Shown piece after piece: positions 24,988-34,193 of a stretch of 40,464 bases of DNA. The stretch is from Candidatus Thiosymbion ectosymbiont of Catanema sp. Cochon2018 (lineage in GTDB: Bacteria; Pseudomonadota; Gammaproteobacteria; Chromatiales; Chromatiaceae). How positions within the stretch are numbered: position 1 is the first letter of the stretch; every line of letters starts with the position of its first letter. The position numbers and the translations under genes were made by a program. The DNA lies in NCBI GenBank assembly GCA_011392765.1, contig WYCW01000008.1, positions 1 through 40,464 on the forward strand, read 5' to 3'. The notes below the pieces were generated by a model that was not told where the DNA came from, made no database searches, and saw nothing but the letters and a program-made list of their open reading frames with translations.

Positions 24988-26733
24988 TCAACTCCCGGTA
25001 CCGGATTCGATGAACCTTTGCAGGTCGCGCAATATTCCGTCAGGCTCCGCCACCGCCATGGCGGCGATCTCGTCCGCCCGCGCCTGGGTGCGGGAGTGGG
25101 CGTAAATGCGCAGCTGAGGCGCGTTGCCCGACGGGCGGATGTGGGCGATATCCCCGTTGCGGAAGAAGCAACGGATACCATCCTGGACGTTGATGCGCAC
25201 GATCTCCCCGAATCCTCTCCCCTCCGTGAAGATGCCTTCGAGAATCCGGCGTTTCCGAGCGAAGGCTTGTCCTTCCGGATCGTTCACCGACCATTCGCCG
25301 ATGACCGCCTCGGTCAGGTCACGCAGAAGAATCCGGTCGTCGCTGAACTCCAGCCACCGGATAGCCTCTCTCGGCGGTTGGAAGTAGGCGAGGATCTCGC
25401 GGCTGGTGTCCTGCGGAAAGTCATCGATCAGGTCCGCCTTCCCATACCACTGAGGCAAGCGGTCGATGCACTCCGATAGCGTGAAGCCTTGGTCGGCCGC
25501 GGCGGACATCACGGCGAGCATGGGCAGGATGGCGTCACGGGTCGGGAGCGCATGCAGCACACCGCCGTGCAGGGTCAACTCGGAACCGACCAGGAAGCCG
25601 CCGTTGGCCTCCCAGCCGACGACCCGTTGCTTGCCCTGGGCCAGCGCCTCCCGCATGGCCTCGATGACAAAGGGCGATCCGATCCGCGTCTTGGTGGTGG
25701 TCAGGCCCTTGCCCTTGAAATACTCGTGCACTCCGGGATTGGTGCTGATCGGCACCGAGACGGCATCCGCCGCGAGATAGTCGGCGGTAACGGCGCCCAC
25801 CAGGTCCCCCGGAAAGAAGCGCAATGCGGGTGTTCCGGGATCGCCGGACTCGGAGACGCCGACGATCAGGGGTCGATCGCTGTCGCCGTCCGTGGATACG
25901 ATGGCATCGATCCGACCATACTTGGTCTGCTGCTCGGCGACGATCCTTGCGAGCAGCTCCAGATGCGCCGGGGAAATCGCCTCGGTATCGATGGGGACAA
26001 AGGTATCGCTGCGTCCGACCCGGATCACCTGGGCCCCCGCAAGTGTCAGAATCCGAGGCAATAATTCCCGCCCGACGGCGGCGTATTCGTAGAACAGGAT
26101 ACGCATACCCCGCAGGCCGTAGGGGGGGAATACCCGGTGGTAGCGTTCGAGGTAAAGCCGCTCGGCCGCCCGGTTGACCGGCGGCAGGACCGGGCGCTGC
26201 TCGGGCTTCAGCATCCCCGCAGTATCGAATCTGGATACCGCCGCCGGGCGCCGGTACTCCTGTTGTCGAACCGCCTCCACCGCGGCGACGATGCCCGGTT
26301 CATCGGACTTGAGGACCTCGCCGTCGCAGCGATTGGCTTTTTGGCCATTGCGATCCGCCGGAATGTGGCTGCCGGTGCACATGAAGCTCATGATCCCCTT
26401 CCCGAGGGCATAGAGGGTCAGCGCGGGGGTGGGCAGGCTGCCCACATAATCCACCCGATAACCGGCGTCCAGGATAGCACGCGCCGTGGCCCCCAGAATC
26501 CTGGGCGTCGAGGGTCGCAGGTCTCCGCCGATGGGAATCTGCAGCGACTCGCGCGGTATCCTACCGAACTGGATCCTGCCGATGTCTTCGAGGTAACGCA
26601 GGGTTCCCAGTGTGAGGCTGTAGACCTCCAGATCGGTAAGATCCTTCACCAGGGCCCGTACCCCACTGGTTCCGAAGCGTGATGCGACCGGCGTGTAGTC
26701 GAGGACATCACGCAACTGCGGTTGAGTATTCAT
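24988..26733 (-). CDS. Phosphohexomutase (phosphoglucomutase/phosphomannomutase family)
   Basis: The 581-residue enzyme belongs to the alpha-D-phosphohexomutases, which interconvert hexose 1- and 6-phosphates through a phosphoserine. The catalytic loop is CTGSHIPADRNG (phosphoserine S in TGSH), the metal-binding loop is STDGDSDRP, the sugar-binding loop VGWEANGGFLVGSEL, and the phosphate-binding loop RPSGNAPQLRIYA. The lead GTSGVRALV near residue 21 is typical. The length exceeds the 450-470 of common ManB/GlmM proteins, with extra inserts in domains 2 and 3. ATG 26733 follows a GGAGA. A manA gene lies 4 kb to the right, so it may supply mannose-1-phosphate, but glucose specificity is equally possible. 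Confidence 0.88.
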   Translation of the reverse strand: MNTQPQLRDVLDYTPVASRFGTSGVRALVKDLTDLEVYSLTLGTLRYLEDIGRIQFGRIPRESLQIPIGGDLRPSTPRILGATARAILDAGYRVDYVGSLPTPALTLYALGKGIMSFMCTGSHIPADRNGQKANRCDGEVLKSDEPGIVAAVEAVRQQEYRRPAAVSRFDTAGMLKPEQRPVLPPVNRAAERLYLERYHRVFPPYGLRGMRILFYEYAAVGRELLPRILTLAGAQVIRVGRSDTFVPIDTEAISPAHLELLARIVAEQQTKYGRIDAIVSTDGDSDRPLIVGVSESGDPGTPALRFFPGDLVGAVTADYLAADAVSVPISTNPGVHEYFKGKGLTTTKTRIGSPFVIEAMREALAQGKQRVVGWEANGGFLVGSELTLHGGVLHALPTRDAILPMLAVMSAAADQGFTLSECIDRLPQWYGKADLIDDFPQDTSREILAYFQPPREAIRWLEFSDDRILLRDLTEAVIGEWSVNDPEGQAFARKRRILEGIFTEGRGFGEIVRINVQDGIRCFFRNGDIAHIRPSGNAPQLRIYAHSRTQARADEIAAMAVAEPDGILRDLQRFIESGTGS

Positions 26734-26767
26734 TCTCCGGTATGCCTAATTACCCGAAAAGAGCTTT

Positions 26768-26809
26768 TTAATCCGCAGATTACGCAGATTTTCACGGATT
26801 ATTTCGTTC
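26768..26809. repeat. Inverted repeat flanking the phosphohexomutase gene, right copy
   Basis: Partner of 24750-24792. It lies 35 bp upstream of the phosphohexomutase start codon. Confidence 0.85.
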
Positions 26810-26864
26810 TTCGTCCGCGACAATCTTGTAATCCGTTGTCGCCCAGAGTGCGATCATATACCAA

Positions 26865-26968
26865 GGAGGGGGTCGTAAAAGCCCATCCGTGGAGTGTAGC
26901 GCAGGCGTCCCCGCCTGCATTTTTCGATGCAGGCGAGGACGCCTGCGCTACTTTTGCGACACCCTCCC
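26865..26968. repeat. Nested palindromes (hairpin inside everted repeat)
   Basis: An inner hairpin at 26896-26951 has 25-base arms (24 paired) around a TTTTCG loop, core GTAGCGCAGGCGTCC. It is enclosed by GGAGGGGGTCGTAAAAG (26865-26881) and its inverse CTTTTGCGACACCCTCC (26951-26967). The same outer motif occurs at 34.1 kb in the opposite, closed arrangement. The stretch 26.73-27.11 kb holds no gene apart from these repeats. Confidence 0.85.
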
Positions 26969-27112
26969 AAGGAGGCGCGATTCTCCGTTCCAAGCCGGCG
27001 TGTAGGGTCGAGTCGTCGACGATTTTGGGGGTTGGCTTGACCCTCGCCCCATTCCCTGGGATCTTTTACCGGTTACTCCACGCCTATCGACGGGCAATCG
27101 AGAGAAATTTCC

Positions 27113-28312
27113 GTGAATGCTGAAAGCCTTGGGACCCCGCTACCCGAGCCGGACAGCCGCGATTTCGAAGATGGAATCGAGGGCGAGGACACGAGTTCCG
27201 ATGGGGGGATCGTCAAGCCATGGGATCCGGCAAAGATCCGGATCACGACCAAGAATTTCTCACTCCGGGAAATCGTGGAGCAGATCAAAGAGGGGGAAAT
27301 CGATCTGACCCCCGATTTTCAGCGGGACTCTATCTGGAAAAAGCGCCAGCGCACACGCCTCATCGAATCCATCCTGCTCGGCATACCTCTGCCCGCTTTC
27401 TACTTCAATCAGGAAGCGGACGGAACCTACCAGGTCGTGGACGGCGTTCAGCGTCTCTCCACCGTCTACCTGTTTATGTCCGACGGGCATGTGTTGGAAA
27501 CGGAAGACCTGGAGTACTTGGCCGATCTTAAAGACCAAACCTATTCGGCACTGGCCCCGGCGATGGTGCGTCGGCTGCGGGCGACCCAGATCGTCGTCCA
27601 CGTCATTGAGCCGCAAACCCCCGACGAGGTCAAATACGATATCTTCGGCCGCGTCAACACGCTGGGGAGCCCGCTCTCCGCGCAGGAAATCCGGCACGCG
27701 ATGAGCAAATCGCGGTCCCGTAAGTTCCTCAAAGAGCTCATCGAGCTACCCTCGTTCGACGCGGCCACGGAGAACCGTTTCTGGAAGAAATCCGGCGACG
27801 AGCTCGGCAAGGCCATTCGCGACAGCAAACGGATGGCGAATCGAGAGCTCGCGCTTCGCTTTTGTGCCTTCAGTCGGTATTCGGAATCCGAGTATCGAAA
27901 GCATGAGAGCCTGGATGCGTTCCTGCTCGACTTCACGCGCCGTATCGACGGTGGTCCGAACAGGGATGATGCGCTCAGCGATCATCGGCTCGACGAGCTT
28001 CGCGGGCGCTTCGACGGTGCGATGACCAATGCCTCCGAGATACTCGGCAAGGCCGCTTTTCGGCGGCCTGTCGGTAAGAAACAGCCCCGGGCGCCGATCA
28101 ACCGCGCCATCTACGAATCCCAATCCATCGCACTGGCGGATTACCCCCTCGATCGCCTGTGTGCGCACAAAGGTGAGATCCTGGCTGCGTTTCGCGAGGC
28201 GTTCGATGACGACGGCTATACCAAGTCCGTCACGGTCGGTACAGGAGATCCGCGCCGCATCAGTCTGCGGCTGAACCGCACCCGCGAGATTCTCGCGAAG
28301 ATCCTCGGATGA
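27113..28312 (+). CDS. DUF262 (ParB/GmrSD-N-like) protein of a defence-type operon
   Basis: The 399-residue protein carries a DUF262 domain: ITLDPDFQR-type segment IDLTPDFQRDSIWKKRQRTRLIESILLGIPLPAFYF (residues about 63-98) and the nucleotide-handling motif VVDGVQRLST at residues 108-117, where D110 and R114 are the expected active-site residues. The C-terminal half is helical; I see no DUF1524 HNH nuclease (no H-x-x-P/H-N-H pattern), so it is not a full GmrSD. The start is GTG 27113. Its stop overlaps the ATPase gene's ATG by 4 bp. DUF262 proteins hydrolyse nucleotides and take part in modified-DNA restriction and other phage defence. Confidence 0.87.
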   Translation: MNAESLGTPLPEPDSRDFEDGIEGEDTSSDGGIVKPWDPAKIRITTKNFSLREIVEQIKEGEIDLTPDFQRDSIWKKRQRTRLIESILLGIPLPAFYFNQEADGTYQVVDGVQRLSTVYLFMSDGHVLETEDLEYLADLKDQTYSALAPAMVRRLRATQIVVHVIEPQTPDEVKYDIFGRVNTLGSPLSAQEIRHAMSKSRSRKFLKELIELPSFDAATENRFWKKSGDELGKAIRDSKRMANRELALRFCAFSRYSESEYRKHESLDAFLLDFTRRIDGGPNRDDALSDHRLDELRGRFDGAMTNASEILGKAAFRRPVGKKQPRAPINRAIYESQSIALADYPLDRLCAHKGEILAAFREAFDDDGYTKSVTVGTGDPRRISLRLNRTREILAKILG

Positions 28313-29421
28313 TACGCAGTCTGGTCATACAGGGCTTCAAGCGGTTCGCCCATCAAGCATTCGAGTTCGCGCCCTTGACGATCCTTGCCGGACTCAATGG
28401 CAGCGGCAAAACCTCTCTGATCCATGTCCTGCTCATCGCCTGCGAGGCGGCACGCAAGCCGTCCGAAACATCCGTCCGTCTGAACGGTCCATCGGGCCTC
28501 GAGCTGGGTTCCGCCGGAGATGTTCAGAACTGGAATGCGGATGATGAGATTACCTGCGACATCCGCCACGGTTCCGGTCTGAGGGCTACCTGGCGCTTTG
28601 CCGTTCCGGCAAACGCCGGCGAATCCTTCTACCTCGAAGTCATGGAGCGTCCCGAGGACCTGCCGTTCGCGTTCAGTTCCCGGCCGAGGAGTTTCACCTA
28701 TCTTTGCGCGGAACGGTTGGGCCCTCGCAGCGTGCTGGGCGTTTCCGCGCTTCCGGCACGCGCACTCGAGATCGGCGCCCAGGGGGAGTACTGCGCGCAG
28801 ATCATCTCGGAATTCGGTGATCGGAGGATCGAGGACGAGGACAAGCTCCACCCGGACCATGAGCCCGGTACGTCGCCCTTGCTGAAGTACGAACTGGAGC
28901 GATGGCTCAAAGACATCGTGCGGCCCATCGAGATCGATACCGAGCCCCATCCGGGTACATTGGTGACCGCGCTCCGCTTCCGCGCCCCCGGCGGGGAGTG
29001 GGTCCGTGCTCCCAATATGGGATTCGGCGTTTCTTATTCGTTGCCTATCGTACTCGCCGGCCTGGTGGCGGCGCCGGGCGGATTGCTCCTGGTCGAAAAC
29101 CCCGAGGCGCATTTGCATCCCGCGGGACAATCCCGCATGGGGGTGTTTCTGGCGTGGCTCGCGAGCCGCGGGGTGCAAGTGATCCTGGAGACCCATTCCG
29201 ACCACATAGTGAATGGTGTGCGCCGTGCCATCGGGGAATACGGCTATCTCGAACCCACACAGGCGAAGGTCCTCTTTTTCGATGCGGACCCTGACGATAA
29301 CCCCGAGGTCACGGCACTCGATTTCACGTCGACCGGAGGGATTTCCGACTGGCCCAGAGGATTCTTCGACCAATATCAGATCGACGTCGCCGCACTGGGG
29401 CGTGTTCGGCGGCGGGTCTGA
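28309..29421 (+). CDS. AAA_15/DUF3696-type ATPase of a defence-type operon
   Basis: A 370-residue RecF/OLD-like ATPase. Walker A is GLNGSGKTS near residues 28-36, Walker B is GLLLVENPEAHLHPAGQS, an H-loop is in VILETHSDHIVNGVRRAI, and the C-terminal ALDFTSTGGISDWPRGFFDQYQ is the DUF3696 signature. It overlaps the DUF262 gene (ATGA) and ends 6 bp before the third gene, so the three are one translational unit. ATPases of this kind commonly control an effector in phage-defence operons. The set of DUF262, DUF3696 ATPase and a third protein recalls described systems (from memory, Menshen); a search would be needed to assign it. Confidence 0.88.
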   Translation: MIRSLVIQGFKRFAHQAFEFAPLTILAGLNGSGKTSLIHVLLIACEAARKPSETSVRLNGPSGLELGSAGDVQNWNADDEITCDIRHGSGLRATWRFAVPANAGESFYLEVMERPEDLPFAFSSRPRSFTYLCAERLGPRSVLGVSALPARALEIGAQGEYCAQIISEFGDRRIEDEDKLHPDHEPGTSPLLKYELERWLKDIVRPIEIDTEPHPGTLVTALRFRAPGGEWVRAPNMGFGVSYSLPIVLAGLVAAPGGLLLVENPEAHLHPAGQSRMGVFLAWLASRGVQVILETHSDHIVNGVRRAIGEYGYLEPTQAKVLFFDADPDDNPEVTALDFTSTGGISDWPRGFFDQYQIDVAALGRVRRRV

Positions 29422-29427
29422 GATACG

Positions 29428-30429
29428 ATGGCCTTCGTTGTCGATGGTTCGGAATGGCGCTTCGACGATTGGTCGGCGGAAGCAATCGACGAGGCGCTCG
29501 GCAGACTATTCGAGCGCATCCATGTGGCCCGATCCCGAGGCGAGCGAGTTTGGATCGGAGACGATCTACAGAACCGACCCGTTCTCGGCACACTCAGCGT
29601 CTGGGAGCTTTGGTCGCCGGACTGTCCCGTGCGACTTCCGATGGAACTGTACCAGGAACTGGCCGCCGCGTTGGGAACCACCAATCGATACCTTGATGAG
29701 AACGACTGGCCGCCGGGAATCGAAGATACTCAGGTCCGTATCGGACCGGAACCCGTCGCGGAGAACCCCGATGTAGGGTGGGCCCATCACAATGCCCGCG
29801 CCGGGCGGGCGGTAGCCTGCCTGGGCCTGCGACGTAGCGGCGTTTTTCCGACGCGGAGCGCGGGTGGCGCCGCCGATGTCCACTGGGTCATCGACGAGCA
29901 AGGGCACAGGGAATTCTTTCGCGCGGCCATTGCCGTGGAACACGATAATGAGGAGACGATCCAAAGGCTGGCTCCGCACGCTTACCCGGATGTCTTTTTT
30001 CTGGAGCAAGCTTGGCGCGGGCTTTCGGATTTCAAGGGTGGCTACGCCGCTGTTCGCCGGGAGCTGCAACGACACCTCGCTGTGTATGATGACCACGGTT
30101 GGTGGATATTCACTGCGCCGCCTCCGTCGGAAACGGAAGAGGATTCACGGCAGGCACCTGGGCAAACCCCGGACCAGCGGTTGATCGGGCGGCGGTTCGA
30201 GCTGCGCGGTTTGGCCGTCGCCCCGGAGAAACCTGACGTAGCATCGGATCGTACCTCGAGGCAGGCACGTGAGCGGCAGCTGAAGGGGGCAACCTTGTAT
30301 TGCCACTGGCATGGAAAGATCGAACCACATATCAATCGCATCCACATCCATCCCCCTGTTCCGGAATCCGATGAGAAACTGATCGTTGCGATTTTCCATG
30401 CCCACCTTCCACTTCCGGGCAAGCGATGA
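29428..30429 (+). CDS. Third protein of the DUF262/DUF3696 operon, function unknown
   Basis: The 333-residue protein matches no family I can name with confidence. It begins MAFVVDGSEWRFDDWSAEAID and contains an extended middle with HWVIDEQGHREFFRAAIAVEHDN, FFLEQAWRGLSDFKGGYAAVRRELQRHLAVYDDHG and a His-rich C-terminal segment (CHWHGKIEPHINRIHIHPP). The alternating His pattern at the end could bind metal, and its position (last gene, 6 bp after the ATPase) makes it a candidate effector or specificity subunit. There is no membrane segment. No catalytic triad can be claimed. Confidence 0.75.
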   Translation: MAFVVDGSEWRFDDWSAEAIDEALGRLFERIHVARSRGERVWIGDDLQNRPVLGTLSVWELWSPDCPVRLPMELYQELAAALGTTNRYLDENDWPPGIEDTQVRIGPEPVAENPDVGWAHHNARAGRAVACLGLRRSGVFPTRSAGGAADVHWVIDEQGHREFFRAAIAVEHDNEETIQRLAPHAYPDVFFLEQAWRGLSDFKGGYAAVRRELQRHLAVYDDHGWWIFTAPPPSETEEDSRQAPGQTPDQRLIGRRFELRGLAVAPEKPDVASDRTSRQARERQLKGATLYCHWHGKIEPHINRIHIHPPVPESDEKLIVAIFHAHLPLPGKR

Positions 30430-30503
30430 GATTCCGAGGATCCATAGAGAGGACAGGGGAGACCTGACTCCGTTCTCCTAAAACCGACCTCGATCGTGGC
30501 GGA

Positions 30504-31775
30504 TCAGACCCCAGGCACGCCGGCCATGAAGACCACGGCCTCCGTAGGGCAGGAAATCCGATAGCCGAGTCCATAGGGGATCAGAAACGCCCCTCCGCGC
30601 TCGATCTCGAGTCCGTCGACGCCGGCAGCGGAGATGACCACCCGGCCTTGAATGACCACTCCCAGCTCCGGACCATGACCGGCAGCGCCCGCGTAGGGTC
30701 GCTCGGCGGTTATCCGCAGGCGCGAGAGTATGAACTCTTCGGACGGAGTCTCATAGACCACCAACTCTTCTTCGGGTCTCAGGCCCTTCCCGATGATATT
30801 TACCTTACCGGCGTCGAAGGTCAGGATCCGCAGCAACTCGTCCACATCCGTGTGTTTGGGCGTCAACCCACCACGCAACACATTGTCGGAGTTGGCCATG
30901 ATCTCGATCCCGCATCCCTGCAGGTAGGTGTGGAGCTCGCCGGCAGGCAGATACATCGCCTCTCCGGGCAGCAAGTGCACCAGGTTGAGAAAAAACACGG
31001 AAAACAGTCCTCGGTCCCGGTGGCCGTCTTGCGAGAATATGGAGTCTGCCTGCAAGACCCAGTATTCCGTCTGTTCCCTGGAGAATGTCCGCCGGGCGAC
31101 TTCCTCCTGCAACCGCAGCATCAGGGGGGTAAGGAGGGCGTCGACCTCGTTCCGGCCCATGCGCATGACCCGGGTGTAAAGGTCCGTCAGGAACTCCCTG
31201 GTCGGGCAATAACCGGATGCCAGGTCATGCAGTTCCGGGACCGACGCCAAGACCGCTCCGATCTCGTCCAGCGGACGAAAACCGCGCAAGGCATAAAAAT
31301 CGGTCAAGGCCACAAACAACTCGGGCTTGTGGTTGTCATCCCGATAATTACGGTCCGGAGCATCCGGGCGGATACCCAACCGATTCTCGCGCACGAAGCC
31401 CGCTCGGGCCTGCCGTTTATCAGGATGCGCCTGGATCGAGAGGGGTTGGGCGGCGGCCAGGACCTTCAATAAAAACGGCAGCTCCTCGCCGAACCGCTCG
31501 GCATTCCGCCGGCCCAACACCACCTCCGCGGCACCACGCAACAACAGCGGCAAGGGTATCTCCGAATCGCCCACCTGTGCTACCGAGGACAACTCGGTAT
31601 GGGCGCCGATCCAGAGCTCCGCATAGGGCTCCCGCTTTTGGTTCGGGATGCCCGTCAGCTCGGGGATGTAATCCGGATCACCCCAGGCATAGTGCCGGAC
31701 TCCGCAGCGTAAGGTCAGGGGCCGCGGTCGCCTGAGAAAATCCTCGACGGCCGTCTCGGGTGCCGATCGATTCAC
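30504..31775 (-). CDS. manA: Mannose-6-phosphate isomerase, class I
   Basis: The 423-residue zinc enzyme interconverts fructose 6-phosphate and mannose 6-phosphate. The motifs QAHPDKRQA (zinc-binding Gln and His), DNHKPELF (Glu ligand) and YLPAGELHTYLQGCGIEIMANSDNVLRGGLTPKHTDVDELL are diagnostic. The N-terminus contains YAWGDPDYIPEL. It is convergent with the three-gene defence operon (gap 74 bp). With the phosphohexomutase at 25-26.7 kb it could feed GDP-mannose synthesis, although the two genes are not contiguous. Confidence 0.95.
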   Translation of the reverse strand: MNRSAPETAVEDFLRRPRPLTLRCGVRHYAWGDPDYIPELTGIPNQKREPYAELWIGAHTELSSVAQVGDSEIPLPLLLRGAAEVVLGRRNAERFGEELPFLLKVLAAAQPLSIQAHPDKRQARAGFVRENRLGIRPDAPDRNYRDDNHKPELFVALTDFYALRGFRPLDEIGAVLASVPELHDLASGYCPTREFLTDLYTRVMRMGRNEVDALLTPLMLRLQEEVARRTFSREQTEYWVLQADSIFSQDGHRDRGLFSVFFLNLVHLLPGEAMYLPAGELHTYLQGCGIEIMANSDNVLRGGLTPKHTDVDELLRILTFDAGKVNIIGKGLRPEEELVVYETPSEEFILSRLRITAERPYAGAAGHGPELGVVIQGRVVISAAGVDGLEIERGGAFLIPYGLGYRISCPTEAVVFMAGVPGV

Positions 31776-31947
31776 CGGGAAATTCCCATCGCCGTTTGGT
31801 TCTTTATGGATTCCGGATTGTTACCGTGAAATTTGCGTTTTCTGACTATGTTCTGTCAAGTCCCGCAGGGCGAGCGCGTATCAATCCTCCGGCGAACCGC
31901 ATCTTTGGATGGCGACAAGCCCCACGGAATGGGTATTGGGCACACCG

Positions 31948-32453
31948 GTGCTGTGGGCCACACGGACGACATGCGGGTAACCCAATGGACAACATGGACG
32001 GTATGGACTGCATGGACCGGGGGGCACACAGCAACCCCTGGTCCACGTAGTCCACTTGGTCCATGTCGTCCACGGCGGCCGCCGCCGTCCCTGGTGGCTT
32101 TGCCCAACCCTACAGGTTCGCTGCTGTAGGCCACACGGACGACATGCGGGTAGCCCAATGGACAACATGGACGGTATGGACTGCATGGACCAGGGGGCAC
32201 ACAGCAACCCCTGGTCCACGTAGTCCACTTGGTCCATGTCGTCCACGGCGGCTGCCGCCGTCCCTGGTGGCTTTGCCCAACCCTACAGGTTCGCTGCTGT
32301 AGGCCACACGGACGACATGCGGGTAGCCCAATGGACAACATGGACGGTGTGGACTGCATGGACCAGGGGGCACACAGCAACCCCTGGTCCACGTAGTCCA
32401 CTTGGTCCATGTCGTCCACGGCGGCTGCCGCCGTCCCTGGTGGCTTTGCCCAT
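31948..32453. repeat. Three tandem 173-bp palindromic units
   Basis: The landmark CACGGACGACATGCGGGTA starts at 31961, 32134 and 32307, exactly 173 bp apart, and the copies differ at only a few positions. Each unit holds imperfect 32-nt inverted arms (in copy 1, 31987-32018 and 32040-32071, about 25 of 32 paired). The arms are built of 9-bp steps: ATGGACAAC, ATGGACGGT, ATGGACTGC, ATGGACCGG. All frames stay open through much of it because the period is a multiple of three in the arms, which creates spurious ORFs. It fills the manA-gatB gap; a diverged single copy is at 9.9-10.1 kb. Confidence 0.92.
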
Positions 32454-32631
32454 CTTACAGCCGGCAGATGCCGGCGCTCCCGGCTCTGCCCAATCGACAC
32501 GGCTGGTAGTAACTGGTTAATCGAAAAGAAATTTATATGCACTCGCCCTAGCCCCTATAAAAAACTTTGCGCTCTTTGTGCCTTTGCGGTTCCAATTTCG
32601 GATCCCGAAATCTCTAAATAAGGTTCAGACC

Positions 32632-34065
32632 ATGCAATGGGAGACCGTCATCGGGCTGGAGATTCACACCCAGCTCGCCACCCGCTCCAAGATCTTCTCG
32701 GGCGCGCCGACCGCTTTCGGTGCCGCACCGAACACCCAGGCCTGTGCGGTGGATCTGGGGTTGCCTGGTGTGCTGCCGGTGCTCAATGAGGGGGCCGTGA
32801 CCCTGGCGGTGCGTTTCGGCAAGGCGATCAAGGCCGAGATCGCGGAGCGCTCCGTCTTCGCGCGCAAGAATTATTTCTACCCGGACCTGCCCAAGGGCTA
32901 CCAGATCAGTCAATACGAGCTGCCGGTGGTCGGTAAGGGGCGGGTGCGGATTACCCTGGACGATGGAACGGTCAAGGAAATCGGCGTTACCCGCGCCCAT
33001 CTGGAGGAAGACGCCGGCAAGTCCCTGCACGAGGACTTCCATGGATTGACCGGCATCGACCTCAATCGGGCCGGCACCCCGCTCCTGGAGATCGTCTCCG
33101 AGCCGGATATGCGCTCGCCGCAAGAGGCGGTGGCCTACGCCCGCAAAATCCACCGGATCGTGCGCTGGATCGGCATCAGCGACGGCAATATGGAGGAGGG
33201 CTCCTTTCGGGTGGACGCCAATGTCTCGGTGCGCCCGCAGAGCGAGGCGGAATTGGGCACCCGTACCGAGATCAAGAACATCAACTCCTTCCGTTTTCTG
33301 GAACGCGCCATCCGGTTCGAGGTCGAGCGCCAGATCAATGTCATCGAGGGCGGCGGGCAGGTGGTCCAGGAGACCCGGCTCTATGACGCGGACCGGGGTG
33401 AAACCCGCTCCATGCGCACCAAGGAGGAAGCGAACGACTACCGCTATTTCCCGGACCCGGACCTGTTGCCCCTGGTCATCGACGCCGCCTTTGTCGAGCG
33501 GGCGACACAGGGGATGCCGGAGCTCCCGGACGCCAGGCGCCGGCGGTTCCGGGACCGGTACGGCCTCTCCGATTACGACGCCGAGTTGCTCACCACGAGC
33601 CGGGAGCTGGGGGATTACTACGAGTGCGTTGCCGCGGACACGGACGACCCCAAGCTGGCGGCCAACTGGGTCAACGGCGAGCTGGCCGCGGCCCTGAACA
33701 AGGCCGGCCTGGAGATCGACGAGAGCCCGGTCAGTGCCCGGATGCTGGCGGGGCTGATCGAACGCATTCGGGATAAGACGATCTCCGGCAAGCTCGCCAA
33801 GCAGGTGTTCGAGGCCATCTGGAACGGTGAAGGCGATGCGGACGCGATCATCGCGGCCCGGGGCCTGCGGCAGATCACCGACGCCGGGGCCATCGATGCA
33901 GTGATCGAAGACATCCTGGCGGCCAACCCGGTACAGGTGGAGCAGTACCGTAGCGGCAAGGAGAAAGTATTCGGTTTCTTCGTCGGCCAGGTGATGAAGG
34001 CCACCAAGGGCAAGGCCAATCCCCGGCAGGTCAATGCGTTGTTGAAGGAAAAGCTCAAGGCTTGA
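32632..34065 (+). CDS. gatB: Asp-tRNA(Asn)/Glu-tRNA(Gln) amidotransferase subunit B
   Basis: The 477-residue protein begins [26 protein letters not shown] and has all GatB landmarks: ACPVCLGLPG-equivalent [68 protein letters not shown], the phrase [10 protein letters not shown] and a C-terminal YqeY-like domain ending [13 protein letters not shown]. It binds the misacylated tRNA and phosphorylates its Glu or Asp. The usual partners gatC and gatA are not upstream; that place is taken by the tandem palindromes. The frame is open to 32578, but ATG 32632 matches the family start; its ribosome site is weak (AAGG). Confidence 0.97.
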   Translation: MQWETVIGLEIHTQLATRSKIFSGAPTAFGAAPNTQACAVDLGLPGVLPVLNEGAVTLAVRFGKAIKAEIAERSVFARKNYFYPDLPKGYQISQYELPVVGKGRVRITLDDGTVKEIGVTRAHLEEDAGKSLHEDFHGLTGIDLNRAGTPLLEIVSEPDMRSPQEAVAYARKIHRIVRWIGISDGNMEEGSFRVDANVSVRPQSEAELGTRTEIKNINSFRFLERAIRFEVERQINVIEGGGQVVQETRLYDADRGETRSMRTKEEANDYRYFPDPDLLPLVIDAAFVERATQGMPELPDARRRRFRDRYGLSDYDAELLTTSRELGDYYECVAADTDDPKLAANWVNGELAAALNKAGLEIDESPVSARMLAGLIERIRDKTISGKLAKQVFEAIWNGEGDADAIIAARGLRQITDAGAIDAVIEDILAANPVQVEQYRSGKEKVFGFFVGQVMKATKGKANPRQVNALLKEKLKA

Positions 34066-34124
34066 GGCGGCCGCCCGCGGCGGAATCAGGAACAACCTCG
34101 AGGCCATCGCCCCGAAGGGATTAC

Positions 34125-34163
34125 CTTTTGCGACACCCTCCTGCCGGGAGGGTGTCGCAAAAG
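34125..34163. repeat. Perfect 17-bp palindrome downstream of gatB
   Basis: CTTTTGCGACACCCTCC and its exact inverse are separated by five bases. It lies 60 bp after the gatB stop and may act as a terminator, though no T-run follows. The same half-motif occurs, everted, around 26.9 kb. Confidence 0.85.
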
Positions 34164-34193
34164 ATGACGCTCTCTGTAGGTTGGGCAAAGCTC

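Noticed and set aside
31948-32453. Possible CRISPR array
   Set aside because: The unit is 173 bp without short constant repeats and unique spacers; whole units are repeated, including what would be spacers, and there are no cas genes.
31856-32542. Several ORFs with WTTWT or MDxMDxVD repeats
   Set aside because: They arise from the 9-bp steps of the palindromic array in several frames at once, with no ribosome sites and no family match.
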